Of a DNA stretch of 64,000 nucleotides, positions 38,104 through 46,365 are shown one piece after another; within the stretch, counting starts at the first letter, position 1; every line of letters begins with the position of its first letter. The position numbers and the translations under genes are program-made. Under the pieces are notes generated by a model. The model did no database searches. It had not been told where the DNA came from and saw only the letters and a list, made by a program, of their open reading frames with translations. The DNA lies in assembly GCF_014643375.1 (NCBI RefSeq), contig NZ_BMJJ01000001.1:577782-641781 (forward strand), read 5' to 3'. Origin of the DNA: Aureimonas glaciei. GTDB taxonomy: Bacteria; Pseudomonadota; Alphaproteobacteria; Rhizobiales; Rhizobiaceae.

Positions 38104-38958
38104 ATGCCGAAAATCATCGCCTGCATCGACGGATCCATCTACGCCGCCAGCGTCTGCGACCATGCCGCCTGGGCCGCGCAACGCCTCTCCGCCCCGGTCG
38201 AGGTCGTCCATGCGCTTGGGCGTCGCGACACCGCGAGCGCGCCGCTCGACCTCAGCGGCAGCCTCGAATTCGGCGAGCGCGAGGCGCTCCTGAAGCAACT
38301 CGCCGAGCTCGACGCGCAGAAGGCGAAGGTCTCACACCTGCGCGGTCGCCACCTCGTCGCGGATGCGGTCTCGCGCATCAAGGCGGCGGGCCTTCAGGAT
38401 GTCTCGGAGATGCTGCGTCATGGAGACGTTGCCGACACGGTCCGGGACCTCGACGGCGAGACGCGCCTCCTTGTCATCGGCAAGCGCGGCGAGGCGGCCG
38501 ACTTCGCCAAGGGGCATCTCGGCTCGAACATGGAACGGGTCATCCGCTCGACGAAGAAGCCCGTCCTCGTCGCGTCGCGCGCCTTCGCGCCCATCGAGAG
38601 TTTTCTCGTCGCCTTCGACGGCGGTCGCAGTTCGGGCCAGGTCGTCGAGCGGCTCGTCGCCAGTCCGCTGCTCTCCGACCTTCCCTGCCATCTCTTCATG
38701 GCCGGCGACGGCTCCGGCGAGGCCGGCAATCGGCTGCGGGCCGCGGAAGGCGCGCTGAAGAGCGCCGGTTACGCCGTCACCGTCGGCATCGAGGACGGCG
38801 AGCCGGAGAGCGTCATCGCCGCCAAGGTCAGGCGGGAGGGCATCGGCCTCGTCGTCATGGGCGCCTACGGCCATTCCCGCATCCGCAACCTCATCGTCGG
38901 CTCGACGACGACCGCGCTGATCGAATCCTGCACGGTTCCTGTGCTCGTCATCCGGTGA
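38104..38958 (+). CDS. Tandem universal stress protein (UspA domains)
   Basis: Cytoplasmic nucleotide-binding protein of 284 residues with two Usp domains. The first (1-150) opens KIIACIDGSIYAASVCDHAAW and contains LLVIGKRGE. The second (about 155-284) opens ESFLVAFDGGRSSGQVVERL and ends with the ATP-binding signature VVMGAYGHSRIRNLIVGSTT, followed by PVLVIR. GGAGG lies just before the ATG. It follows the SulP gene by 14 nt and is likely co-transcribed. Confidence 0.93.
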   Translation: MPKIIACIDGSIYAASVCDHAAWAAQRLSAPVEVVHALGRRDTASAPLDLSGSLEFGEREALLKQLAELDAQKAKVSHLRGRHLVADAVSRIKAAGLQDVSEMLRHGDVADTVRDLDGETRLLVIGKRGEAADFAKGHLGSNMERVIRSTKKPVLVASRAFAPIESFLVAFDGGRSSGQVVERLVASPLLSDLPCHLFMAGDGSGEAGNRLRAAEGALKSAGYAVTVGIEDGEPESVIAAKVRREGIGLVVMGAYGHSRIRNLIVGSTTTALIESCTVPVLVIR

Positions 38959-39120
38959 CCCGGCCCCAAGCGCCCGTCGGCGCGGCAGCGTCCTGCGGCA
39001 TTGGCTTTGCCGCGGACCGATCCTCGCTGCCGCCGACGACCCCGTCGATTTCGGCGATTTTCTCCTGTCGGCGCGGGGCGGGCTCCACTAGAAGACGGGC
39101 GTGTGATCGGGAGACATGAC

Positions 39121-40356
39121 GTGCAGGCATTCGGGCGGTTCATCGCCGACAACGGGCGATGGCTCGGCGGCGGCTTCCTCCTCACCTTCTTCTCCTCGTT
39201 CGGGCAGACCTTCTTTATCTCCCTGTCGAATGCCGGGATCCGCCAGGCCTATGGCCTCAGCCACGGCGATTTCGGCGGGCTGTACATGCTGGCGACGCTC
39301 GGCAGTGCCCTGACGCTGCCCTTCCTCGGCCGGGTGCTCGACCGCTACCGGACGATGACCGTCGCCATCGGCACCCTCGTGATGCTGGCGCTGGCGACGG
39401 TGTCGATGGGGCTGTCGACCTCGGTCCCCGCCCTCGTCCTCTCGCTCTACATGCTGCGCCTGTTCGGGCAGGGGATGATGACGCAGACCGCCTTCACCGC
39501 GACCGGGCGCTGGTTCTCGGCCAGTCGCGGCCGCGCGGTCTCGCTGGTGACGCTCGGCCATCAGGCCGGCGAGGCGCTGTTACCGTTTCTGTTCGTGATC
39601 GTCGCCGGCGCGATCGGCTGGCGGGCCTCCTGGTTCACCGGGACGGGCGCGCTCCTCCTCGTCGCCCTTCCCCTGGTGATGCTGCTCCTGCGCCGGGACC
39701 GCGTGCCGCAGAACGATCCGGAGACGATCCGTCGCGCGCCCGTCCGGCAGTGGACCTTGTCCGAGGTACTTCGCGATCCGAAATTCTACCTGATCTCGGC
39801 GGGTGTGCTCGCCCCGCCCTTCGTCGCGACGACGATCTTCTTCCACCAGGTCTACCTGACCGAACTGCGCGGCTGGCCCCTGACCTTGTTTGCGGCAGGC
39901 TTTGCCGTGATGTCGGTGGCGAACGTCGCTTTCACGCTGCTGGCGGGCTGGCTGATCGACCGGACGTCGGCGGCAAGGGTGCTGCCGCTGTTCCTCTTGC
40001 CCCTCGCGGCGGCCTCCTTCGTCGCCGCCTTCGTCACGGCACCCTGGGCGATCTTCCTGTTCATGGCGCTGATGGGTGTCAGCAACGGCTTTTCGTCGAC
40101 GCTGTCGGGCGCGATGTGGCCCGAGCTGTACGGAACGCGGCATCTCGGCGCGATCCGCTCGGTGGTCGTCGCCACCATGGTGTTCGCCAGCGCGGCAGGG
40201 CCCGGGCTGACCGGCTACCTCATCGATGCCGGGGTCGACTACGATCTCCAGCTTGCGGCCATGGGCCTGTACTCGCTGGTCGCCGCCGCAGGGATGTGGA
40301 CCGTGTCCATGAGGATCCGTCGGCCGCGGGGTGACGGGGTTCCCGCCTCCGAATAA
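39121..40356 (+). CDS. Major facilitator superfamily transporter
   Basis: Twelve-helix transporter of 411 residues, substrate unknown. The first helix region is GGGFLLTFFSSFGQTFFISL, followed by GRVLDRYRTMT (the MFS loop 2-3 motif) and ARVLPLFLLPLAAASFVAAF in the second half. GTG 39121 is chosen because GGGAGA (39108-39113) stands 7 nt upstream; GTG 39103 and a longer Arg-rich reading are alternatives. It converges with moeA. Confidence 0.85.
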   Translation: MQAFGRFIADNGRWLGGGFLLTFFSSFGQTFFISLSNAGIRQAYGLSHGDFGGLYMLATLGSALTLPFLGRVLDRYRTMTVAIGTLVMLALATVSMGLSTSVPALVLSLYMLRLFGQGMMTQTAFTATGRWFSASRGRAVSLVTLGHQAGEALLPFLFVIVAGAIGWRASWFTGTGALLLVALPLVMLLLRRDRVPQNDPETIRRAPVRQWTLSEVLRDPKFYLISAGVLAPPFVATTIFFHQVYLTELRGWPLTLFAAGFAVMSVANVAFTLLAGWLIDRTSAARVLPLFLLPLAAASFVAAFVTAPWAIFLFMALMGVSNGFSSTLSGAMWPELYGTRHLGAIRSVVVATMVFASAAGPGLTGYLIDAGVDYDLQLAAMGLYSLVAAAGMWTVSMRIRRPRGDGVPASE

Positions 40357-40446
40357 CCGGGGCGACCGCGCGGTGGAGGGCCGTCGCTGCGGCCGCGGAC
40401 GTGACGAGCTTTTTTCGGGTCGTGCGCGTCGGGCGCATCGCGGCGG

Positions 40447-41715
40447 CTACCGAAAAAGATCGAGATCGCCGATCGGCACGAAGCCGATGGCATCGCCGCG
40501 ACGGACAGCCTGCACATCCGCCGAGATCACGCAGAAGCCGTCGGCCATCGAGAGCGGCATCAGGCGGGCCGAGCCGCCGCGGCCGAGCGTGTCGACGATC
40601 AGGCGGTCCGGGGCGGCGTGGCTGACGATCGACGCCGGGGCGAACTCCATCCGGCCCGGCGTCACGTTGCGATCGAAGCCGGCCCTCGCCGATCGGATGC
40701 GCAGGCCCGCGGGACGCAAGCCGACGAGCCTGGCGACGAGCGGCTTGGCGACGACGAGGAAGCCGATCATGGCGGCCAGCGGGTTGCCCGGCAATCCCAG
40801 GATCGCCGCCTTGCCCAGATGTCCGAAAGCAAGCGGCTTGCCCGGCTTCATGCCGATCTTCAGCGATCGAAGCGCGCCCCCGGCAGCTTCCACCGAGGAT
40901 CGCACGAGGTCCTCCTCGCCGACCGAGACCCCGCCCGATGTCACGACGAGGTCCGCCGAGCGGGCCGCCCGCTCGATCGCGGCGACGATCGCCGCACCCT
41001 CGTCGGCGACGATCCCGCCGTCGATGAGATCGACGGCCGGATGGCGCAGCAGAGCGAGCAGCATGATGCGGTTGGAATCGTAGATCGCTCCCTCGGAGAG
41101 ATCCTCCCCCGGCGCGCGCAGCTCGGTGCCGGTCGAGATGACCGCGATCCTGAGCCGTCGCCGCACGACGACGGACGAAATTCCCGACGCCGCCAGAAGC
41201 GCCAGGTGGCGGGCATCGAGAAGCACGCCTTCCGGCAGGATCGTCATCCCCGCGGCGACATCCTCGCCGGCGAGCCGGATATTGTCCCCGGCCCGGTAGT
41301 CGCGCCGCGGCACGACGAAGCCGTCGGCGAAATCGGCATGCTCCTGCATCACCACCGCGTCGCATCCCGCCGGGAGCGCGGCCCCGGTAAAGATGCGCAC
41401 GGCGTCCCCGGGCGCGACCTCGCCCGGCATCGGGCGACCGGCGGGGACGCGGCCGACCACCCTGAAGCTTTCTGCCTGCTCGGCAGAGGGCCTGAGGGCC
41501 AAGGCATAGCCGTCCACGGCGGAATGATCGAAGGGCGGGAGGCTGCGCGGGGCGACCACGGCTTCCGCCAGGATCCGCCCGGCGGCTTCATCCAGGGAAA
41601 CGCGCTGCAATCCCTGGATGGCTTCGAGGCCTTCCACCACCATTTCCGCCGCAGCGTCCGGGGTGAGAAGATGACGCCCGATGAAGCAATCATCGGCTTG
41701 CCGTGAATGCGACAT
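40447..41715 (-). CDS. moeA: Molybdopterin molybdenumtransferase MoeA
   Basis: Inserts molybdate into adenylated molybdopterin to complete the molybdenum cofactor. The 422-residue protein has RSLPPFDHSAVDGYAL, then VISTGTELRAPG, YDSNRIMLLALL, TSGGVSVGEEDLVRSSVE (the MoCF-binding loop), KPLAFG and GLPGNPLAAMIGF. It lies 74 nt after aioA on the same strand and probably supplies cofactor to arsenite oxidase. A dedicated moeA is common at the end of aio operons. Confidence 0.94.
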   Translation of the reverse strand: MSHSRQADDCFIGRHLLTPDAAAEMVVEGLEAIQGLQRVSLDEAAGRILAEAVVAPRSLPPFDHSAVDGYALALRPSAEQAESFRVVGRVPAGRPMPGEVAPGDAVRIFTGAALPAGCDAVVMQEHADFADGFVVPRRDYRAGDNIRLAGEDVAAGMTILPEGVLLDARHLALLAASGISSVVVRRRLRIAVISTGTELRAPGEDLSEGAIYDSNRIMLLALLRHPAVDLIDGGIVADEGAAIVAAIERAARSADLVVTSGGVSVGEEDLVRSSVEAAGGALRSLKIGMKPGKPLAFGHLGKAAILGLPGNPLAAMIGFLVVAKPLVARLVGLRPAGLRIRSARAGFDRNVTPGRMEFAPASIVSHAAPDRLIVDTLGRGGSARLMPLSMADGFCVISADVQAVRRGDAIGFVPIGDLDLFR

Positions 41716-41789
41716 GGCCCGTTCGTCCTCGTTCGCTGTCGATAGCGCCGGCGCGGGCGGCTGCTGTCTTCCGCGCCGGCCTCTGCTCG

Positions 41790-44336
41790 TCAGACCCGGT
41801 ATTCCTTCGACTTGAAGGTCAGGTGGTTCAGCGATGCCGGCTTGTCCGCCAGCTTGCGAATATTCGCCCAGGTGTTCTTGTAGTTCGGGATGATCAGCTC
41901 GTTGACGCCGGCATTCACCACATTGCCCTGCACGCCGGTCGGATAGCCGAACAGCATGAAGGTCTCGCCCGGGCGGGCCGACGGCGTCGGATAGACCATC
42001 GCCTGCGTCGATCCGACATCGTTCCAGATCTCCACCAGATCCCCCTCGGAGACCGAGAGCTTCGCCATGTCGTCGGGATGCATGTCGATGAACGGATAGG
42101 GCCAGCGATCCATGACCAACTCGCTGTCCTTGTCGAGATAGGCGGACTGCCAGACCAGATTGGCCCGGCCGTTGTTGATCAGGAAGGGGAAGCGCTCGCG
42201 CTGCGCTTCCTTGCCCTCGGCCTGGAGCCCGCTCCATTCGGCGACGAGGAACAGCGCGCGGCCGTCCTCCGTGCCGAACTTGCCGTCCGCGTAAAGCCGC
42301 TTGGTACCGACGATCTGGCCGTTCTCGAAGCCCGTCGCCGGCTCCTGAAAGCCGTTGGTGCCCATGGCGCGCAGACGCTCGTAGGTGACGTGCTCGCCGC
42401 CGGCTGCGTTCTTGCGATAGCCGTCCTCGAACACGTCCTCCTCGGTCTGCCAGTCAAAACCCTTGAACTTGTCGGCATAGGCACCGTCGCCCATCTCGCG
42501 CAGCACCCGCTCCATGTTGTTGGCGAGCCGCGCGGCGATGATGGCGTCGCCCTTCGCCTGGCCGGGAGGGTCCATGTAGCGCTCGGTGATGCGCATCCGG
42601 CGTTCGCCGTTCATCGAGGTCAGGTTGATCTCGCCGGAGGTCGCGGCGGGCAGGATGACATGCGCCGCCTCGCCGATGCTGGTCGGCACGATGTCGACAT
42701 CGACCACGAACAGCCCGCCATCGTCGATGGCCGCCACGATGGCATTCACCAATGCCTCGCGGTCGCCGTAGGGGACGGAGTTCATCGCGTCCTTCACCTT
42801 GTCGCTGCGCTCCTTGTAGGTGCGCTTAAACTGCATGGCGTTCAGCGTCGTCTTGTAGTTGTCGCAGCCCCAGATGTGGTGGACCGCGCCTTCGCCATTG
42901 ATCAGCAGCTGATCGACATAGGGCGCCGGACGGCCGACATGGCCGTCGCCCGGCCGGACATAGCCCTCCTGGTGGCCGCCGAGGCGGACGACGCCACCGC
43001 CGGGCCGGCCGACATTGCCGGTCGCCAGCGCCAGATTCACCAGCGCGCCGTTGGTGCGATAGTTGTCGTTGCCCCAGATCAGGCCCTTCTCGTAGGCGAA
43101 CATGGTACGGCGGCGCTTGCCGTCGCCCTTCGGCTGGGCGATCCACTCGGCCGCCTTGCGGATGTCCTCGACAGACAGGCCGGTGATCTCCGCCGCCTTC
43201 TCCAGGCTGGTGCGGTTGGCCTCGACGGCGTCGGCGAAGGTCGTCAGCGGCGCCGGCTGGCCCTTGGTGGAGGGTTTTCGCGGCAGCATCTGGGACTGGT
43301 CGCCGCCGGTCTGCGTTCCCGCGACGGCGGTGTGGTTGTCGATGAAGTCCTGGTCCACCCAGCCCCGTTCGGCGATGTGGGTGAAGAGGGCGTTGAGGAG
43401 TACCATGTCTGTGCCCGCCTTCACCGGCAGATGCAGGACGTTCTCCGGTCCCGCCTCGACCTCGCAGGCATTGACGCTGACGGTCCGCCGCGGGTCGACG
43501 AAGACGATGCGCGCCGGCGGATGCTCCTCGCCGGGCGTCTCGCTGTCCTTGAGGCTGGCGGAGGACCCGCGCAGGTTCGGGATCCAGTGGTTCAGGAAAT
43601 AGTTGGTCTGCGCCTCCAGGGGATTGGCGCCGACGACGAAGATCGTGTCGGCGAGCTCGGCGTCCTGGTAGCAATTGTTCAGTTCGCCGACGCCCATGTC
43701 GCGGGTGGCGTGAACCTCGGAATTGTAGGCGGGGCGGTTGTGGATGCGGATGTTGCGCACCTTCATCGCCTCGAAATACAGCTTGCCCGTGCCCCAGGTG
43801 AACTCGTAGCCGCCGCCGGCGCCGCCATGGTCGGCGGCCGAGACCACCAGCGCGTCCTCGCCCCGGTCCTTGACGATGCGCGCGGTGACGCGGGCGACGA
43901 GGTCGAGCGCATCGTCCCAGCTCGTCGGCTGCAACTGTCCGTAACGCCAGACCAGCGGGTCGGTGAGGCGCTGCAACTGCGTCTGGCGGGCGCGGCTGTA
44001 GCTCATCTCGGCCATCCGCGCCCCGCGCGGCGAAGCGAGCCCGGAATTGACGACGCAGTCGTGGTCGGGCTTGATGACCAGATGCACGTCGCGGCCGTCC
44101 TGCTTGACGACATTGTACATCGAGGGCGCATACCAGGCGGCCGACTGCGGCGGCTGCTGTGCCGAAAGGTCCTCACCCATGGCATTCTCGGCGGCGGCGA
44201 CGCCGCCCTGGCGATTGATGTCCCAGCTATAGGCCTTATAGCCGCAGCCGACGATGCAGTAGTGGCAGACCACGGTCTGCACCTTGGCGTCGGCGGGGAT
44301 GATCGGCAGGCGATCAATCTGTCGTTTGTAAGCCAT
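41790..44336 (-). CDS. aioA: Arsenite oxidase large subunit AioA
   Basis: Molybdenum enzyme of the DMSO reductase family that oxidises arsenite to arsenate in the periplasm. The 848-residue protein carries the 3Fe-4S motif C-X2-C-X3-C (Cys24, Cys27, Cys31) in VVCHYCIVGCGYKAY. The position of the fourth Cys of related 4Fe-4S enzymes is Ser here (CVVNSGLASPRGA), a hallmark of AioA. Further AioA segments include HGGAGGGYEFTWGTGKLYFE, HNRPAYNSEVHATRDMGVGE and WIPNLRGSSAS. No signal peptide: export relies on the Tat signal of AioB. It follows aioB by 12 nt. Confidence 0.97.
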   Translation of the reverse strand: MAYKRQIDRLPIIPADAKVQTVVCHYCIVGCGYKAYSWDINRQGGVAAAENAMGEDLSAQQPPQSAAWYAPSMYNVVKQDGRDVHLVIKPDHDCVVNSGLASPRGARMAEMSYSRARQTQLQRLTDPLVWRYGQLQPTSWDDALDLVARVTARIVKDRGEDALVVSAADHGGAGGGYEFTWGTGKLYFEAMKVRNIRIHNRPAYNSEVHATRDMGVGELNNCYQDAELADTIFVVGANPLEAQTNYFLNHWIPNLRGSSASLKDSETPGEEHPPARIVFVDPRRTVSVNACEVEAGPENVLHLPVKAGTDMVLLNALFTHIAERGWVDQDFIDNHTAVAGTQTGGDQSQMLPRKPSTKGQPAPLTTFADAVEANRTSLEKAAEITGLSVEDIRKAAEWIAQPKGDGKRRRTMFAYEKGLIWGNDNYRTNGALVNLALATGNVGRPGGGVVRLGGHQEGYVRPGDGHVGRPAPYVDQLLINGEGAVHHIWGCDNYKTTLNAMQFKRTYKERSDKVKDAMNSVPYGDREALVNAIVAAIDDGGLFVVDVDIVPTSIGEAAHVILPAATSGEINLTSMNGERRMRITERYMDPPGQAKGDAIIAARLANNMERVLREMGDGAYADKFKGFDWQTEEDVFEDGYRKNAAGGEHVTYERLRAMGTNGFQEPATGFENGQIVGTKRLYADGKFGTEDGRALFLVAEWSGLQAEGKEAQRERFPFLINNGRANLVWQSAYLDKDSELVMDRWPYPFIDMHPDDMAKLSVSEGDLVEIWNDVGSTQAMVYPTPSARPGETFMLFGYPTGVQGNVVNAGVNELIIPNYKNTWANIRKLADKPASLNHLTFKSKEYRV

Positions 44337-44348
44337 GTGACCCTCCCT

Positions 44349-44876
44349 CTAAAGAACGTTCGACAGGCGACCGTAGAGCAGCTCATCGACGCCCTCGGCG
44401 TAGATGTCCCCCTTGTCGTCGACGCGCAGCACGTATTGCGGCAGGTTCTGTGTCGCCTGTCCCCAGACCTGCATGCCGCCCTGTTCGGGATCGAAGACCG
44501 AGTAGTGGCCGGGGCAGTTGAAGGTTTTGGATTGGGCGCTGTAGGACAGGGGAAAGCCCTGGTGCGGACAGCTCGTGGTGAAGCCGACGATGTCGCCGTC
44601 CGGTCCCGCGCCGCCCGGCACGGCCTTGCCGAGCTTCAACAGAACGCCGGGCGCGTCGTCGTCGGGATAGGCGACATTCAGCGGGTCGTTGGCCTGGAGT
44701 TCGCTGACATTGCCGAGACGGTTCGACGGGTAGGACACCCGGGCGAGCTGGGCCTGTGTCGCGGTCTGGGCCTGCGCCGGCATGGCCGCCGTCGCGGCAG
44801 CACCTGCGGCGGCGACCGCGCTTCCGCGCAAGAACTGGCGCCGGCCGATGTCGACCTTCTTGTCACATCTCTGCAT
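44349..44876 (-). CDS. aioB: Arsenite oxidase Rieske subunit AioB
   Basis: Small subunit holding a 2Fe-2S Rieske cluster that passes electrons from AioA to a periplasmic acceptor. The 175-residue protein has a Tat signal (GRRQFLRGSAVAAAGAAATA) that exports the folded heterodimer. Cluster ligands are Cys103 and His105 (SCPHQGF) and Cys121 and His124 (CPGHYS). Phe108 and Gly123 occupy the places of the two Cys that form a disulfide in classic Rieske proteins. GGGGAGG precedes the ATG. A sigma-54 promoter lies 33 nt upstream. Confidence 0.96.
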   Translation of the reverse strand: MQRCDKKVDIGRRQFLRGSAVAAAGAAATAAMPAQAQTATQAQLARVSYPSNRLGNVSELQANDPLNVAYPDDDAPGVLLKLGKAVPGGAGPDGDIVGFTTSCPHQGFPLSYSAQSKTFNCPGHYSVFDPEQGGMQVWGQATQNLPQYVLRVDDKGDIYAEGVDELLYGRLSNVL

Positions 44877-44908
44877 GGAAAATCCTCCCCTTGGTATGGG
44901 GAGCCCCA

Positions 44909-44925
44909 TGCACAGCCTGTGCCAG
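44909..44925 (-). promoter_or_regulatory. Sigma-54 (-24/-12) promoter of aioBA
   Basis: On the minus strand CTGGCACAGGCTGTGCA fits the sigma-54 pattern, with GG and GC separated by exactly 10 bp. The start would fall near 44898, giving a leader of about 22 nt that contains the aioB ribosome-binding site. The adjacent aioR encodes a sigma-54 activator. Confidence 0.85.
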
Positions 44926-44974
44926 TTTAGAAAGGCCCTAAGATGCGGCCCTCAGTGTTCACAGGGAAGAGTGA

Positions 44975-44994
44975 ATGTCCGGAATGCCGAACAT
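44975..44994. promoter_or_regulatory. Candidate AioR binding site (20-bp dyad)
   Basis: ATGTCCGGAATGCCGAACAT is an imperfect palindrome matching its reverse complement at 16 of 20 positions. Its centre lies about 87 bp upstream of the predicted aioB start, the usual position of an enhancer for a sigma-54 activator. A second, weaker dyad (TTCAC-8-GTGAA, 44958-44975) adjoins it. Confidence 0.6.
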
Positions 44995-45039
44995 GCTGCA
45001 CCGCCGTGGGTTTGGAAATCCGGACGCCCGTGGTTGCCG

Positions 45040-45061
45040 CCCGTTAGCCTCCCGTTAGCCT
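45040..45061. repeat. 11-bp tandem duplication across the aioR stop codon
   Basis: cccgttagcct is repeated directly at 45040-45050 and 45051-45061; the second copy contains the aioR stop codon. It has the look of a recent slippage duplication. Confidence 0.8.
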
Positions 45062-46365
45062 CCCAAGCCGAACCGGCGCATTTTCTCCCATAAGGTGGTC
45101 CGCGAGACCAGGAGCAGCTTGGCGGCATCGCCGATCTGGCCGCGCGTGGCATCGAGAGCTCGAAGGATCTCGCGGCGTTCGGCAGCGTCCCGCGCCGTTG
45201 CCAGCGAGGCGACGGAAGCCGCGGGCGCGGTCGCCGAGACCTGATGCTCCGGGAACAGGTCGACAGGGGCTATCCACTCGCCGTCGGCCAGCGCCACCGC
45301 GCGCTCCACGCGATTGCGCAGCTCCCGGACATTGCCCGGCCAGGCATGGGAGATCGCGGCCTCCTCGGCGAGCGAGCTAATCCCGCGAAGGGGCGTCCCG
45401 TCTTGCGTCAGGGCGTCGAAGAAACGCTGCATCAGCCAGGGAATGTCCTCCGGGCGATCGCGCAGCGGCGGAACCTCGATCGACACGACATTGATCCGGT
45501 AGAGGAGGTCCTCCCGGAACCGGCCCTCGGCGACGGCCTTCGGCAGGGCCTGATTGGTGGCCGTCACGACGCGGGCGCGAAAGGGCACCGGCGCGACGCC
45601 CCCGACCCGGTCGATCTCCCGGTTTTCGAGCAGACGCAGCAGTTTGCCCTGCAGCTTCAGCGGCATCTCGCCGATCTCGTCCAGGAAGAGCGTCCCGCCC
45701 TCGGCGCGCTCGGCATAGCCACGGTGCTGGCCGACGGCGCCGGAAAAGGCGCCGCGCTCGTGACCGAAGATCTCGCTTTCGAGGAGATCGTCGGGGATGG
45801 CCGCGCAGTTCACCGCGACGAAGGGTTCGTGCGCGCTGGCCGACTGGGCGTGCAGGAAGCGGGCGCAGACCTCCTTGCCCACCCCGGTCTCGCCCGTGAT
45901 CAGCACCGGGGCCGGACGATCCGCCAGCCGCAGCAGCAGGGTCTCGATGCTCTGCATGCCTTGGGACAGTCCGAGAACGCCCCCCGCCTTGCGCTGGGCC
46001 GGCCGCAGCAGCCCGTCCAGACGCGCGAGGAAGGCGTCCATCTGAAAAGGTTTGGTGAGATAGTCGCCCGCGCCCGCCCGCATCAGCCGCACCGCCTGGT
46101 CGACGTCGCCATAGCCGGTGATGAAGAGGAAGGGCGCCGCCGTCTTGTCCACGGTGTTGCGAAACACGTCCTCGCCGGAGCAATCGGGCAGGCGGATGTC
46201 GCAGACGACGATATCGGGATTGAAGCGGGCCATCTCGTCCGAGATGGAGGCCCCGTCCTTCCACCAACGCACCGTCCCGCCCTCGATGGTCAGGCGCTGG
46301 AAGAGCGATTCGCCCATGATGGGGTCGTCCTCGACGATGGCGATGCGACGGTGCTCAAGCGACAT
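45055..46365 (-). CDS. aioR: Sigma-54-dependent response regulator AioR
   Basis: NtrC-type regulator that activates aioBA on phosphorylation by AioS. The 436-residue protein has a receiver domain (1-120, phosphoacceptor Asp56 in VVCDIRLPD, Lys105 in TKPF). The AAA+ domain has Walker A GETGVGKE (158-165) and Walker B GGTLFLDE. Its sigma-54-contact loop reads GAFSGA (205-210) instead of the consensus GAFTGA. A Fis-type helix-turn-helix ends the protein (QIGDAAKLLLVSRTTLWEKM). Its start overlaps the end of aioS by 11 nt. Confidence 0.94.
   Translation of the reverse strand: MSLEHRRIAIVEDDPIMGESLFQRLTIEGGTVRWWKDGASISDEMARFNPDIVVCDIRLPDCSGEDVFRNTVDKTAAPFLFITGYGDVDQAVRLMRAGAGDYLTKPFQMDAFLARLDGLLRPAQRKAGGVLGLSQGMQSIETLLLRLADRPAPVLITGETGVGKEVCARFLHAQSASAHEPFVAVNCAAIPDDLLESEIFGHERGAFSGAVGQHRGYAERAEGGTLFLDEIGEMPLKLQGKLLRLLENREIDRVGGVAPVPFRARVVTATNQALPKAVAEGRFREDLLYRINVVSIEVPPLRDRPEDIPWLMQRFFDALTQDGTPLRGISSLAEEAAISHAWPGNVRELRNRVERAVALADGEWIAPVDLFPEHQVSATAPAASVASLATARDAAERREILRALDATRGQIGDAAKLLLVSRTTLWEKMRRFGLGG

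Noticed and set aside
40372-40416. Possible terminator between the MFS gene and moeA (hairpin plus TTTTTT)
   Set aside because: The GGCCG/CGGCC hairpin lies about 15 nt before the T-run, too far for an intrinsic terminator, so it was not listed.
41703-44930. A 1075-codon open frame on the plus strand opposite aioA and aioB
   Set aside because: It is antisense to two genes with complete catalytic motifs; the translation is Asp/His/Arg/Val-rich and resembles no family. Long antisense frames are expected in DNA this GC-rich.
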